Below, piece after piece: positions 50,033 through 59,756 of a stretch of DNA of 64,000 nt. This stretch comes from CAYSSJ01 sp964433675 (GTDB taxonomy: Bacteria > Cloacimonadota > Cloacimonadia > Cloacimonadales > TCS61). Under the pieces are notes generated by a model that was not told the DNA's origin, did no database searches, and saw only the letters and a program-made list of their open reading frames with translations. Every line of letters starts with the position of its first letter. Position 1 is the first letter of the stretch. The stretch covers positions 1-64,000 of the forward strand of contig CAYSSJ010000011.1 in the NCBI GenBank assembly GCA_964433675.1, read 5' to 3'. Position numbers and translations under genes: made by a program.

Positions 50033-51655
50033 ATGAATCTCTCTCTTGTCGGTATTAATGCACGTTATACACATTCAAACCTTGCCCTGCGCTATTTACG
50101 ACAGCAAATAGATCATGATTTACATCGCTGCTTTTTGCAAGAATTTACCATCCACGACAGAAACGATTGTATCCTTAATGAGATCTGGAAAAACAATCCC
50201 GATGTAGTAACTATTTCCGTATATATCTGGAATTCTTTGATAGTGGGCTTACTTCTGAAAGATATCAAAAAGATCATGCCGAAGACAAAGATTATTTTGG
50301 GAGGACCGGAAGTTAGTTATAACCCGGATGAGTGGCTATATAGATTTCCTGCAGTTGATCATATCGTCTGTGGTGCCGGTGAATATGGTTTCACAAAAGT
50401 AGTGGAAGCTGTTTATAATAATGAAAATTTGGGACAGATAATCCAGTACCCGGTTACTGATCTGAATGCTATCACTTTCCCTTACAAGGATGAAGACTTT
50501 CCTGAGATGAAACAGCGCTATGTCTATTACGAAAGCAGCAGAGGTTGCCTTTTTCGCTGCAGCTTCTGCATATCTTCCCGAAACGATATTCCTATTCAAT
50601 ACCGAAACTTAGACATAGTGTTCAGCGAACTCGATTATCTCATATCCAAGAAAGTCAATATCATCAAGTTCGTTGATAGGACTTTTAATGCGGATAAGCA
50701 TCGTGCCCGCACTATTTGGAAGTATCTGATCAAAAAGAATCCTAAAACACGGTTTCATTTCGAACTTCATCCCGCCCTTATGGAAGATAAAGATTTTCAG
50801 ATTTTGGCAGATGCGCCCGCCGGGCTCTTTCAATTCGAGATCGGTATCCAATCGGTAAATCCTCTCACTCTTGAGTCTATCAATCGTCCGCTGAAATGGG
50901 GACAAATCTCAGCCAAACTTGCCAGACTGACGAGAATGAGCCATATTCACCATCATCTAGATATCATAGTCGGTTTACCATTTGATGACCTCGATTCTAT
51001 CCGTCAGGCTTTCAATCGGGTCTATTCACTTCATGCGGACCACTTTCAAATGGGCTTTCTGAAGGTGCTACCCGGAACTATGATGGCAGCACAGTCGCGT
51101 GAATACAACCTTACCTCTTCCGATACTCCCCCCTATGAAATCTTGGGCAATCGGTGGCTTTCTTATGCAGAAATCCGCTATTTGCACAAAATTGAGTTTT
51201 GGTTGAACATTCTATACAATTCTCACCAATTTAACCGCTTCTTAGAAAACATCGTGCAGTATTATTCTACTCCTTATGACTTTTTTACTGAGCTTGCCGA
51301 TTTTGCACAACAATATCCTACATATAAAGACTGGAAGAAAAATGTGGGGATTCTGCTAGATTTCTGTGTCACAAGCAATGATTCTGAATTTCTGAGAGAT
51401 TGTTTGCGGTGGGATTGGTGCCAGCAGTATGGATCGCACTATTATCCCCCACGTTTGCAAAACAAAACTTGTAATCTGGCAAAGAAGCTAGGTTATCCCA
51501 AGCTGAAAGACATATTTGCAGATAATAGAGATACTTCCCACAAAAGAGCGATATTCTTTATGCCCAGCTCTGCTAAGTTTGCAGAAAAATATGAACTGAA
51601 AAACCGTATTGTAGCTTTCGTTCGGGATCACCGACCGATAAGAATAGATTTATAG
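50033..51655 (+). CDS. B12-binding radical SAM protein (DUF4080 type)
   Basis: A 540-residue enzyme. The N-terminal cobalamin-binding domain (about 1-135) has VGINARYTHSNLALRYLR and TKIILGGPEVSYNP. The radical SAM domain (about 165-370) has SSRGCLFRCSFCISS, the C-x3-C-x2-C cluster ligands, and later FQFEIGIQSVNPLTLESI and LDIIVGLPFDDLDS. The C-terminal DUF4080 region follows (KVLPGTMMAAQSREY). Cobalamin-type radical SAM enzymes methylate or rearrange unactivated carbons; the substrate here is unknown. The gene converges on an outer-membrane gene with a six-base overlap. Confidence 0.88.
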   Translation: MNLSLVGINARYTHSNLALRYLRQQIDHDLHRCFLQEFTIHDRNDCILNEIWKNNPDVVTISVYIWNSLIVGLLLKDIKKIMPKTKIILGGPEVSYNPDEWLYRFPAVDHIVCGAGEYGFTKVVEAVYNNENLGQIIQYPVTDLNAITFPYKDEDFPEMKQRYVYYESSRGCLFRCSFCISSRNDIPIQYRNLDIVFSELDYLISKKVNIIKFVDRTFNADKHRARTIWKYLIKKNPKTRFHFELHPALMEDKDFQILADAPAGLFQFEIGIQSVNPLTLESINRPLKWGQISAKLARLTRMSHIHHHLDIIVGLPFDDLDSIRQAFNRVYSLHADHFQMGFLKVLPGTMMAAQSREYNLTSSDTPPYEILGNRWLSYAEIRYLHKIEFWLNILYNSHQFNRFLENIVQYYSTPYDFFTELADFAQQYPTYKDWKKNVGILLDFCVTSNDSEFLRDCLRWDWCQQYGSHYYPPRLQNKTCNLAKKLGYPKLKDIFADNRDTSHKRAIFFMPSSAKFAEKYELKNRIVAFVRDHRPIRIDL

Positions 51656-52678
51656 ATCCATATCCAATCCCAGTCCGATCTCATGAGCAGAATATTTCTT
51701 ATCTCTTTCCACAAAGCTAAATGGTGAATCTGTTCGTCTCTGCTCAAAGTTATAATTCGTTCTTAATTGAACCGAATCTGTCAGCGGTATTCTGAGCAGA
51801 TTATAAAATGAGAATTTTCTATCTTCCCTACCGAAATGGTAACTGTTTGTTTCATATTCGGATTGGAAGAATCTCTCTTCATATTCTATCCTGCTGAAAA
51901 AGTGAGTATCACGCTTGAGAATATGGAATGGGAAAGAAATGGAATAATAGTAATTATTCATCTCATAGGAAGGATCTTTTTGGACATTCAAATCCGGATA
52001 AGCTTCTGCCCCACCTTTAGCAGCAGAAATCCTATAAGCATATCTAATGGTCATGCGTATATTATCGTTTGGGAAAACTATGAAGCCGATGTCGCTTTCT
52101 ATATTGTTAGCATCATATTCAGTAAAATATTTGTTGTAATATAGATGAGAGATGTCAAACTTGTAATCAAGATGTACCATATCATGAAAACGCCATCTGA
52201 ATCTGACGCGGTAGATATCTCTGGAATAGGTAAATTCTCTGTAGATTGTCTCCGTCTCTAATTCACTGGTAAAATTATTCACATAAATTTCGGGAAAATA
52301 GAAATAATTCAAAGTAACAAAGATTTTTCTGCCGAAAAATTGTTGGAATTCATAACCAAAATAGCCACTATCTTTTATGGGATTGTTCCAGTATTTATGA
52401 TAATTCAAAATAAACTTATTATTCTGTGTTCGCCCCCCCAAATATGTATGTCTTAAACCGAGCTCTACTCGGACGGAAGTTATTATATCATCTGCAGATG
52501 AGATAGTATATTTTTCCGGTCTGCCACCTGCTTTGTATTCATCCAGATGATAAGGAGATAAATTCAATATATTGCTATTGTATTTGGTTTCTATTCTTGA
52601 GCTTGGCAGTATCAAGATATCTATAGCAGATAACGGGACAAAAACAGTTAGTATGATTAGGCAGGTTAATATCTTCAT
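51650..52678 (-). CDS. Outer-membrane beta-barrel, candidate polymer exit pore of the PGA locus
   Basis: A 342-residue protein with signal peptide (MKILTCLIILTVFVPLSA). It is then full of strand-like alternating sequence (KIFVTLNYFYFPEI, IYRVRFRWRFHDMVHLDYKFDIS, NIRMTIRYAYRIS) and ends YSAHEIGLGLDMDL. Predicted to be an outer-membrane barrel of about 14-16 strands. It is the last gene of the PgsB-PgsC unit and overlaps the preceding gene by four bases. An exporter or anchoring role for the polymer is an inference from context. Confidence 0.6.
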   Translation of the reverse strand: MKILTCLIILTVFVPLSAIDILILPSSRIETKYNSNILNLSPYHLDEYKAGGRPEKYTISSADDIITSVRVELGLRHTYLGGRTQNNKFILNYHKYWNNPIKDSGYFGYEFQQFFGRKIFVTLNYFYFPEIYVNNFTSELETETIYREFTYSRDIYRVRFRWRFHDMVHLDYKFDISHLYYNKYFTEYDANNIESDIGFIVFPNDNIRMTIRYAYRISAAKGGAEAYPDLNVQKDPSYEMNNYYYSISFPFHILKRDTHFFSRIEYEERFFQSEYETNSYHFGREDRKFSFYNLLRIPLTDSVQLRTNYNFEQRRTDSPFSFVERDKKYSAHEIGLGLDMDL

Positions 52679-53559
52679 TCTTCTATCACTCCAATTGCAG
52701 ATTTACTGATATAAAAATTGAAGATCAGATCTCTATTCACATCAGGATCTTCTATGATTATATGATGGATCCCTTCGGGAAACTCCAGTATATTTACATC
52801 ACCGCTGGATGGTGTAATCTCCATATTATCGGGGAAATAGGCAGCATAAGATTTGAAAGCTGTCTCATGGTAAGTGGTCATCAGCTCGCCATTACTATAA
52901 ACATTGTAACGGTAGCTATAGCTATTTACCAGAGGATTATCGTAAACCAGACGGCTGATTATCTTAACGTAGATCGGTCCTTTTAGAGTAAATTCTACCC
53001 TATTGTCATCATCAGCTCGGAAATATGTATACGTATCCTCATTCACCTTCAAAGTCACGATCTCTCCATATTTCTGCGGAGTATAGCTCACGTATCCTAT
53101 CCTTTGTCGTCCGCTAGGTATATTATCCGCATCCAATCTGAATAGGATGGGTATTTCGGATATATTTTTGATCGTAATGCGCTCTTCTCTTTCTTCAGAA
53201 GTATAGGTGAATAGATTGAACTGGGATATCTGCTCTCCGGCGAGCCCTCGGGTTTCTGTGCTAAGATTGCCGACGGAACGATTCACTATTCTCTCCTCTT
53301 TATTTGATCTGAAAGAATACTGATAATCCTCTCCACTCTCTGCATTAATGATCAATCTGGAATAAACTTCCAAAGTCTCGACTTCAATAATACGCACCCG
53401 CATCGTTTCACCCGGGTCTAGCCGATAATAACGCAGAATCCTACCGGTTTCTCTGTTAAAAAGCGAAAACTCCTCCGGTTCACGCTCGAAAATTATTCTG
53501 TTTGCATAAGCCATACTAAAAAGCAAGCTTATGATTAGAATGATCTTCTTTAGCATCAT
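52675..53559 (-). CDS. Periplasmic protein of the poly-gamma-glutamate locus
   Basis: A 294-residue protein with signal peptide (KKIILIISLLFSMAYA). It is then beta-rich (ETMRVRIIEVETLEVYSRLII, EERITIKNISEIPILFRLDAD, KGPIYVKIISRLVY). No family recognised. It overlaps the genes on both sides by four bases, so it is translated with them. It may bind the polymer or connect the inner-membrane synthase to the barrel. Confidence 0.5.
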   Translation of the reverse strand: MMLKKIILIISLLFSMAYANRIIFEREPEEFSLFNRETGRILRYYRLDPGETMRVRIIEVETLEVYSRLIINAESGEDYQYSFRSNKEERIVNRSVGNLSTETRGLAGEQISQFNLFTYTSEEREERITIKNISEIPILFRLDADNIPSGRQRIGYVSYTPQKYGEIVTLKVNEDTYTYFRADDDNRVEFTLKGPIYVKIISRLVYDNPLVNSYSYRYNVYSNGELMTTYHETAFKSYAAYFPDNMEITPSSGDVNILEFPEGIHHIIIEDPDVNRDLIFNFYISKSAIGVIEE

Positions 53560-54662
53560 ATATTGATTTCCTCTTCTTTTAGTCTTAATTTGTTATGATC
53601 AAAAAAGATAACTGTTGCTATAAGGATGACCATGATTGCCAGGCTGATCCATGTAATGGTCATGTTATATCTCTCGCTGATATACATCGAACCCACTCCT
53701 GGTGCAGGTAATGGATCGGGAGCCAAGGGAAGATCATATTTTTCTGCAATAGCGGATATATCCAAAAGATGTAGTATCGGAACCCGTTGCTCGGCGAAAA
53801 GCATCATCGTACCTTTGAGTGGGACATTGCGCATGGAAATATACCGATGGTAGCCTGGGCGGATAAGACGTCCGGTAATGGAGTGACCTAAACTGGACAA
53901 ACCACCACCAACGTTTACATACATCTTATAAGACCGATCTGCGGAAGCTTGCTCCCACAGTTCCTTTTTTCTGATAATATTTTCTGTTAATGTATTCTCG
54001 GCAACCAATTCCACTTCATTTCTCTCGATTGCTTCTATGATCAATTCTCGTCCGACCATGCTCAGTCCACGACCGAGATCCTGTCCACCACCAATAGAGG
54101 CTGCAATGCTTTTATATGGGAAAATCTCCTGCTCATACAAGAAAGTCTCCATGTCCAGCCAGGTAAATTCCGGATCAGTAGCTCCAAACATCGAAGCACC
54201 AACAGAATAAATCATCACCAGATCCAACTCCATCACTTTGGCTGCGCTCATAACTGCAATGTTGATTGCCGGGAACGAACCCGTTCCGCTTACTGCTACC
54301 AAATCACCCTCTTTCAGACCGGCTTCTTTGAAATAATCCACTATCACAGCAGCATAATTGGGGTTCAAAGAGGTAAGCTTGGCAACCAGACTGCCTCTGT
54401 CTGTAGTTATCAGAGTTTCTCGCTCGCCAATTAGAGTAGTTCTATGCGGATCGTTTCTTTCATCTACGAAAATACCTTGAGCTAAACGATAATCGCGAAT
54501 AGATTCAATCGCTTCCTCCATGGTTTTGGCAGCTTCCAATTTCTCGTCGTGATAACGTTCTTTTACCATTACCCTGCTATTTTCGACCCAGATAAAAAGT
54601 CCTATCGCTATAATACATAATACCAGCATACTTGTTAATGATTTTGCACTTGGAATAAACAT
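53556..54662 (-). CDS. pgsW: Poly-gamma-glutamate system membrane protein (TIGR04332-like, PgsW)
   Basis: A 368-residue protein with one N-terminal membrane segment (LTSMLVLCIIAIGLFIWV) and one near the C-terminus (WISLAIMVILIATVIFF). The soluble part lies between them and includes DLVAVSGTGSFPAINIAVMSAAKVMELDLVMIYSVGASMFGA in pieces and SIGGGQDLGRGLS. I recognise it as the protein found next to PgsB/PgsC in organisms that lack the PgsA/CapA subunit (TIGR04332, 'poly-gamma-glutamate system protein'). The biochemical role is not established. Good ribosome site GAAGGTG; 11 bases from pgsC. Confidence 0.75.
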   Translation of the reverse strand: MFIPSAKSLTSMLVLCIIAIGLFIWVENSRVMVKERYHDEKLEAAKTMEEAIESIRDYRLAQGIFVDERNDPHRTTLIGERETLITTDRGSLVAKLTSLNPNYAAVIVDYFKEAGLKEGDLVAVSGTGSFPAINIAVMSAAKVMELDLVMIYSVGASMFGATDPEFTWLDMETFLYEQEIFPYKSIAASIGGGQDLGRGLSMVGRELIIEAIERNEVELVAENTLTENIIRKKELWEQASADRSYKMYVNVGGGLSSLGHSITGRLIRPGYHRYISMRNVPLKGTMMLFAEQRVPILHLLDISAIAEKYDLPLAPDPLPAPGVGSMYISERYNMTITWISLAIMVILIATVIFFDHNKLRLKEEEINI

Positions 54663-54673
54663 CTTTCACCTTC

Positions 54674-55123
54674 TCATTCTATTATCTGTCCACCGAAAAT
54701 TATGACCAAAAGTAATCTGACTACTACAGCAACGACGATCATGATAGTTAGTGTCTTGATGATACCTTGTCGTTCCATAGAATTAGCTATCAAACCGGGA
54801 ATAATATAACCGATCACATTCACGGCATAATCTGAGGGTAGATTTACAAAAAGTCCGTAAGTTCTGGCAATCCAACCGAGAATAAAGCCGAGAAGTACCG
54901 AAATAACCATCCTTCTGCGACCATAAATAAACATGATATGACCCAGTAGTTTTACGATGCCATAAACGATAAAACTGATCAACAACGTCGCTACGATCGT
55001 CCAGGGCTGATGTAAAAATATAGCTACATAACCGGCAACGACTATACCACCGGCTGCAGCTCCAAAAGTCTCTAAGAAAAATAAACTTATCAAAACACCT
55101 AATCCGATTGCTACTTCAAACAT
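54674..55123 (-). CDS. pgsC: Poly-gamma-glutamate synthase membrane subunit PgsC/CapC
   Basis: A 149-residue protein with four or five membrane segments: VAIGLGVLISLFFLETFGAAAGGIVVAGYVAIFL and later SVLLGFILGWIA, GYIIPGLIANSMERQGI. Both the length and the conserved FG-A-G-G-I-V-V-G-Y and PGLIA(N)-x-x-R-Q-G elements match CapC/PgsC. It forms the membrane core of the synthase together with PgsB. Its start overlaps pgsB by eight bases. Confidence 0.9.
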   Translation of the reverse strand: MFEVAIGLGVLISLFFLETFGAAAGGIVVAGYVAIFLHQPWTIVATLLISFIVYGIVKLLGHIMFIYGRRRMVISVLLGFILGWIARTYGLFVNLPSDYAVNVIGYIIPGLIANSMERQGIIKTLTIMIVVAVVVRLLLVIIFGGQIIE

Positions 55124-56285
55124 TTTCTCCGTCCTTCTCTCTGAAATAAGCTACTATCTTTGCTCCATTACCACCAATATTACCAATACCCAAAAACATC
55201 TCGGTTTCACTGGCATGCTCATAAGCTGTCTCAATTAGATCATGTCCGTTTATCCAACCGCAATTGACTATCTTTTTTGTTGAGATCCCGTGAGATAAGG
55301 CATACAGTCTGATAGTTTGCGGTTCATCGCCGATTAAGTATAACATGTTGAAATCCTGATTTTTTAACATACTCATAAGCTGTTTTGATCTGAACATTCT
55401 ATCCGACCGGGTATTCAATACAATACTCACCGAATCAATATCCGGATATAAGCTGAGGATATAACTAACCAAAGCTTCGGTTGACTCCGGATCATTTGCA
55501 GCGAAAGAATGAGCGAAGTAGAAGTTCTTCCCACCATATTTACATTTGAAGATCTCAGCCGCACCTATATCCGGTATTGCTTCATACATACCTTTTAACG
55601 CAGCCTCTTTGTCCACTCCACAATGTTCGCAAACTGCCAACGAAAGCGCTACGTTTTCTTTGTGTTCTATATAGGAAAACCCCTTCATCATATCGTTGGT
55701 TATATCTTGGTGCTCTACAAAATGAAGATCCGTATGCATTTTATGTGCTTGCTTTTTCATCAGCGGATACATCTTCTTTTCAGTTGTAAATGCAATGGAA
55801 TGATGGGGTAATGTATTACACAACGATAGGGTGACATTTTTCAATCCCGGTCCCATCACATCGAGATGATCTTCGCGCGAATTGGTGATCACTCCGATAT
55901 TCGATTTGACTATGTTCTGCTCGGTTACCCACTGATACTCCGGAGTAACTGCCATACACTCCAATACGAGGATCTCAGCTTGCCTTTTAGCAACGAATTT
56001 GATTATCTTGAGCTGCTCTCTGATATTGGCACCAAAATGCCTGATGATAGGTACTTCATTACCATTTTCGTAGATCAATCTTGGCGCTGAGCCGGTAGTT
56101 TTGGCTATTACTTTCTTCTTCCCAGCACGTAATCCGGCAGCGATAAGCCGAGTTACACTCGACTTACCGCGCGTTCCGTTTATATGTATTATCAATGGTA
56201 TCTGTTTGCGATAATTCTTGTGGCGCTGGTACTCAAACACGCCAAAGATTATCAGTACGATCAAACCTATTATTAATCCGTGCAT
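55116..56285 (-). CDS. pgsB: Poly-gamma-glutamate synthase ligase subunit PgsB/CapB
   Basis: A 389-residue amide ligase of the Mur ligase superfamily. It has a membrane anchor (GLIIGLIVLIIFGVFEY), P-loop INGTRGKSSVTRLIAAGLR, TTGSAPR, LVLECMAVTPEYQWVTEQNI and GVITNSREDHLDVMGPG, all characteristic of PgsB. It uses ATP to join glutamates through the gamma-carboxyl. It starts a leftward operon with pgsC, pgsW, a periplasmic protein and a barrel. PgsA/CapA is not found here. Confidence 0.92.
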   Translation of the reverse strand: MHGLIIGLIVLIIFGVFEYQRHKNYRKQIPLIIHINGTRGKSSVTRLIAAGLRAGKKKVIAKTTGSAPRLIYENGNEVPIIRHFGANIREQLKIIKFVAKRQAEILVLECMAVTPEYQWVTEQNIVKSNIGVITNSREDHLDVMGPGLKNVTLSLCNTLPHHSIAFTTEKKMYPLMKKQAHKMHTDLHFVEHQDITNDMMKGFSYIEHKENVALSLAVCEHCGVDKEAALKGMYEAIPDIGAAEIFKCKYGGKNFYFAHSFAANDPESTEALVSYILSLYPDIDSVSIVLNTRSDRMFRSKQLMSMLKNQDFNMLYLIGDEPQTIRLYALSHGISTKKIVNCGWINGHDLIETAYEHASETEMFLGIGNIGGNGAKIVAYFREKDGENV

Positions 56286-56291
56286 ATCACC

Positions 56292-59200
56292 TTATTTCAA
56301 CAATAAACATTTCTTTATATCTGTCTTCTGACCATCAACTGTTAGCTGATAGAAATACACACCTGATGATACCTCTCTGTTTCGCATATTTCTGCCATCC
56401 CAAACTGCTTCATGGTGTCCTGCTTGTATCGGCTGATCCACCAGGATTTTTACCAACTCACCTTTGATATTGTAAATCGCCAATGAGACCTGAGCTTCGT
56501 TCGGTAAAGAGTAACTGATGGTTGTCGATGGATTGAACGGATTGGGATAATTGACACCCAGTTTGATCGAAGACGGATCGATCACGATATCATCTGCGGA
56601 TGTATAAGAATCGGGTGGATGAGTGGTAAACTTGATAGCCAGACCATTCTCAAGCGGAGTGGCACTATCGGGATAATAATTACAATATGTATATTCTATT
56701 CCGTCGGAACGATAAAGATTTTGGATTCCTACCGTCGAATAACAGCTATTGTGGGCATTGTTATCTATTGTATGATAATTGAACTGAATCTCACCATCAC
56801 CGGTTGGAGTGGAATGATAAGCAGGATCATACAAAATCACCTGAAATCTTTGTGGTGTTTCGTTATCTATCCTACTCACACAGTTTTCCCAAGAAATCAC
56901 AAACAGGTTTTCTGTTTGATCATAGTAATGAACGATCCTCATCTCTTCATGATTACCCTGAGAGATTTCCGGTCCGATCAGATCGTTCCAGAATGGTGCT
57001 ACCAATGCCGGCGGACTAAAGGCAGCCGGTATAGGCCAATTTCTGAACCAAGTATGCCAGGTTGTCCCAAAAGACATCCAACCATTATCACAGACAGTTA
57101 CACTATCAAATTCAACTCCGTAATAAGTAAAATCAAACGGCAGTGGGATAGTTTCAGATGTATCATCAGTCAAATAAATAACATCACCATTCCCACCCTG
57201 ATAAGGATCGATATCGTACCAAAAATAAGATGGGGCATGCTCATAATCCGTATCATAACTGTCGTAGGCATAATATCCTCTGCTGTCAGGACCTGTCGGA
57301 GCAGTATTGTCAACCAATCCCGCTTCCATTGTCATGAATGCAGTTGTAGTTCTACCGATATCATCGATGAATGTGATCTCCATCGGAATCATTCGACCAC
57401 GCGCACAATCCGATTCGATAAACAGAGTGAATTCTGCTTCGCCACTTTCACCGATATTCACATCTCCGACTACAGAGCTACCATTAACTACAGAACCAGC
57501 TTCGGTAAGAGTCTCCAGCTCTGCTTCCAGTCCGATAGCATCCACTGAACCCATGTTTTTGAAGCTGACTCTGATATCGGACTCTTCGCCAATCTCCAGT
57601 ATGCCACCATGGTCAAGTACTGTGATATCTTCAATCTGGAAATAAAGTCCTCCGACTATGAGATAAAACTTGGAAGTAAATTCATCGTTGATATCCATGA
57701 CAAACTCGATAGAGTGCTGCTCGGGACAATCCGGACTAATCTGCACAGAAACCACTTCATCCACCACAGCTCCTGCGGCTATATCTCCGTAGTTCATTAT
57801 AGGTTCGGAGATACTCACATAAGGTGAATTGGAAGATAGTTCCGCACTAACATCTGTAGCGAGTTCAGTACCGAAATTCTTCAAACTCAAACTGAGATCT
57901 ACCTCTAGTCCGGACAACACTTCTGAAAGCGGTTCGAACTCGACCAGCCCGATATCGATACTTTGCGATACCACTTCAATCTCAGCAAATTCGGGGTGAT
58001 AGTTTGGTTTGGTGATAGTGATATCTATCGTACCTTCGGTCTGTGAGGATAGATACATCGTAACCATCCCATCTTCTATAATCTGCACATCATAAAATTC
58101 GTCTTCTTTGATAGCGGTGACTATACCGCCATCTAATCCCGCTACGGAAATATCGACATAGTTTTGTGCGATAGAAACTTCAGAAGGCACATCTGCTTCG
58201 ATCGGTTGGGGAACTTTTGTCCACCAAGAGAGAGAAGGATCGCCTAAAATGTTATAGACATGAAAATAAAATTCTACCCATTGTCCGGAGCCTTGTTGAT
58301 TAACAAAATTCTGATACAGTTCTATCTTTCCACGCAATACAGCAGAACCAAAAGTGAATATATCTTCTGCTAACAAACCATAATATATACCTGAGAAAAT
58401 GGAGTTATTGAATCTCGTACTGGTATGTAAGTCGGAAGGTCCGACAAATGCTACCGCACCTTTTGGGTTTGTTGGAGTTCCGACTCGCAACCATTTCTCG
58501 CCAAAGGCAGGATCGACACTATTGGCAAAATCACCGGTATTACAAACGATGGAGGTCACAATCGGTAGTTTCCGTCCGTTATTGAGCTCGTCTATATTTT
58601 CATTGTGGAAGTATGGATAATGCCATCCATTTGCATCACCCCAACCGCGATAGGTTGCCATGCTTACTCCTTCGTTGATTGCATTGATGATAGGTGTGGG
58701 CGGATAATAATGCCCCGGATAAAATACTGAATGGATCGTATGATATCCATAATCGTAAAGCCAATCTCTCAACATCCTTGTAATATCACCGGGAGTAGTG
58801 GGTATTGGTGGAGAACTTGCGTAGTCTCCCGCAACCAACAGTGCACTTTCATACCAATCAGTATTATCCATGTATGGTTCTTTTTCATAATAGAGAGTCT
58901 TAGCTATTATTGTCTGGAGTTCTGTCATATTATCCACAGAAAATCTACCGACCAACATATCGGGGAAGTAATCATCACTTTCAATAAGTGTGTAGGGATG
59001 ATCGGTTACATTATTGGCATCACCAAAATAAAAAGATGGCATATTGTATGGATTATCTACATCGCCGATCAATAGTAAAAAATCTGGATTAAAATCGGAA
59101 TAATAAACACTTTCGATATAACTCTTAATTTGATTACTGGTAGTTCCCGCCTCCGACATAGTAGCTACCTGAGTTCGGATACCTTTGGCATTTACCCAAT

Positions 59201-59744
59201 CGGTATATGATGATAACACTGGTGCCAGAGCATCGGGAGTGATGATCAACATAGCGGAAGGTCTAACTTCGGTATCCCATAAATATGAGTTTTCGAAGTT
59301 ATCGGCTAACTTGTCATACAGCGGCAGAAAAGCCGGTGAAACAGAACTTGGATGTCTCAACGTACCAGTAGGTTCCAAAGTAAAAGAGAGAGTGCGAATT
59401 ATTTCTGAACTTTCGTTCGCTGCCACACTCAATCTGATCGTGTGTCCTTGCATTTCACGCATGACAAAACTATGTGTGATCTCGATAAGATCGGAAGCAT
59501 CACGCATCTCCGTCCTCAGGATTTCACCATCGGCAGAGATGGTTACCACCTCACAAATCGGATTCGATATTATCACTTCATCCGATGGGAAAGCTATAGT
59601 GGTGTATATATCTTCCCTTATCGATAATTCCTCATCGTTTTCAAAACTTATCTGTAGATTGGGCTCCATATTCTCATATCTCAGCTCGGCATAAAGACCG
59701 GAAGCCAAGATAATCAAACTAAATATTAGACTTAAAATTTTCAT
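56292..59744 (-). CDS. Gingipain-like C25 cysteine protease with C-terminal sorting module
   Basis: An 1150-residue secreted protein with signal peptide (LSLIFSLIILASGLYA) and a propeptide-like N-terminal part. A C25 catalytic domain follows: DFLLIGDVDNPYNMPSFYFG, YRGWGDANGWHYPYF with His375, and PIVTSIVCNTGDFANS with Cys401 as the likely dyad. Then come Ig-like modules (about residues 520-850) and a nidogen-like stretch (about 880-1060). The C-terminal FlgD/type IX-like module has LGVNYPNPFNPSTTISYSL and SSGVYFYQLTVDGQKTD. It should be exported and attached to the cell surface, where it degrades proteins. SD AGGGGG precedes the ATG. Confidence 0.88.
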   Translation of the reverse strand: MKILSLIFSLIILASGLYAELRYENMEPNLQISFENDEELSIREDIYTTIAFPSDEVIISNPICEVVTISADGEILRTEMRDASDLIEITHSFVMREMQGHTIRLSVAANESSEIIRTLSFTLEPTGTLRHPSSVSPAFLPLYDKLADNFENSYLWDTEVRPSAMLIITPDALAPVLSSYTDWVNAKGIRTQVATMSEAGTTSNQIKSYIESVYYSDFNPDFLLLIGDVDNPYNMPSFYFGDANNVTDHPYTLIESDDYFPDMLVGRFSVDNMTELQTIIAKTLYYEKEPYMDNTDWYESALLVAGDYASSPPIPTTPGDITRMLRDWLYDYGYHTIHSVFYPGHYYPPTPIINAINEGVSMATYRGWGDANGWHYPYFHNENIDELNNGRKLPIVTSIVCNTGDFANSVDPAFGEKWLRVGTPTNPKGAVAFVGPSDLHTSTRFNNSIFSGIYYGLLAEDIFTFGSAVLRGKIELYQNFVNQQGSGQWVEFYFHVYNILGDPSLSWWTKVPQPIEADVPSEVSIAQNYVDISVAGLDGGIVTAIKEDEFYDVQIIEDGMVTMYLSSQTEGTIDITITKPNYHPEFAEIEVVSQSIDIGLVEFEPLSEVLSGLEVDLSLSLKNFGTELATDVSAELSSNSPYVSISEPIMNYGDIAAGAVVDEVVSVQISPDCPEQHSIEFVMDINDEFTSKFYLIVGGLYFQIEDITVLDHGGILEIGEESDIRVSFKNMGSVDAIGLEAELETLTEAGSVVNGSSVVGDVNIGESGEAEFTLFIESDCARGRMIPMEITFIDDIGRTTTAFMTMEAGLVDNTAPTGPDSRGYYAYDSYDTDYEHAPSYFWYDIDPYQGGNGDVIYLTDDTSETIPLPFDFTYYGVEFDSVTVCDNGWMSFGTTWHTWFRNWPIPAAFSPPALVAPFWNDLIGPEISQGNHEEMRIVHYYDQTENLFVISWENCVSRIDNETPQRFQVILYDPAYHSTPTGDGEIQFNYHTIDNNAHNSCYSTVGIQNLYRSDGIEYTYCNYYPDSATPLENGLAIKFTTHPPDSYTSADDIVIDPSSIKLGVNYPNPFNPSTTISYSLPNEAQVSLAIYNIKGELVKILVDQPIQAGHHEAVWDGRNMRNREVSSGVYFYQLTVDGQKTDIKKCLLLK

Positions 59745-59756
59745 TTTTCCCCCTAA

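Noticed and set aside
56619..57548. Large plus-strand open frame of 309 codons opposite the C25 protease gene
   Set aside because: It is an antisense shadow: low-complexity composition, no ribosome site, and the minus strand encodes clear protein domains over the whole stretch.
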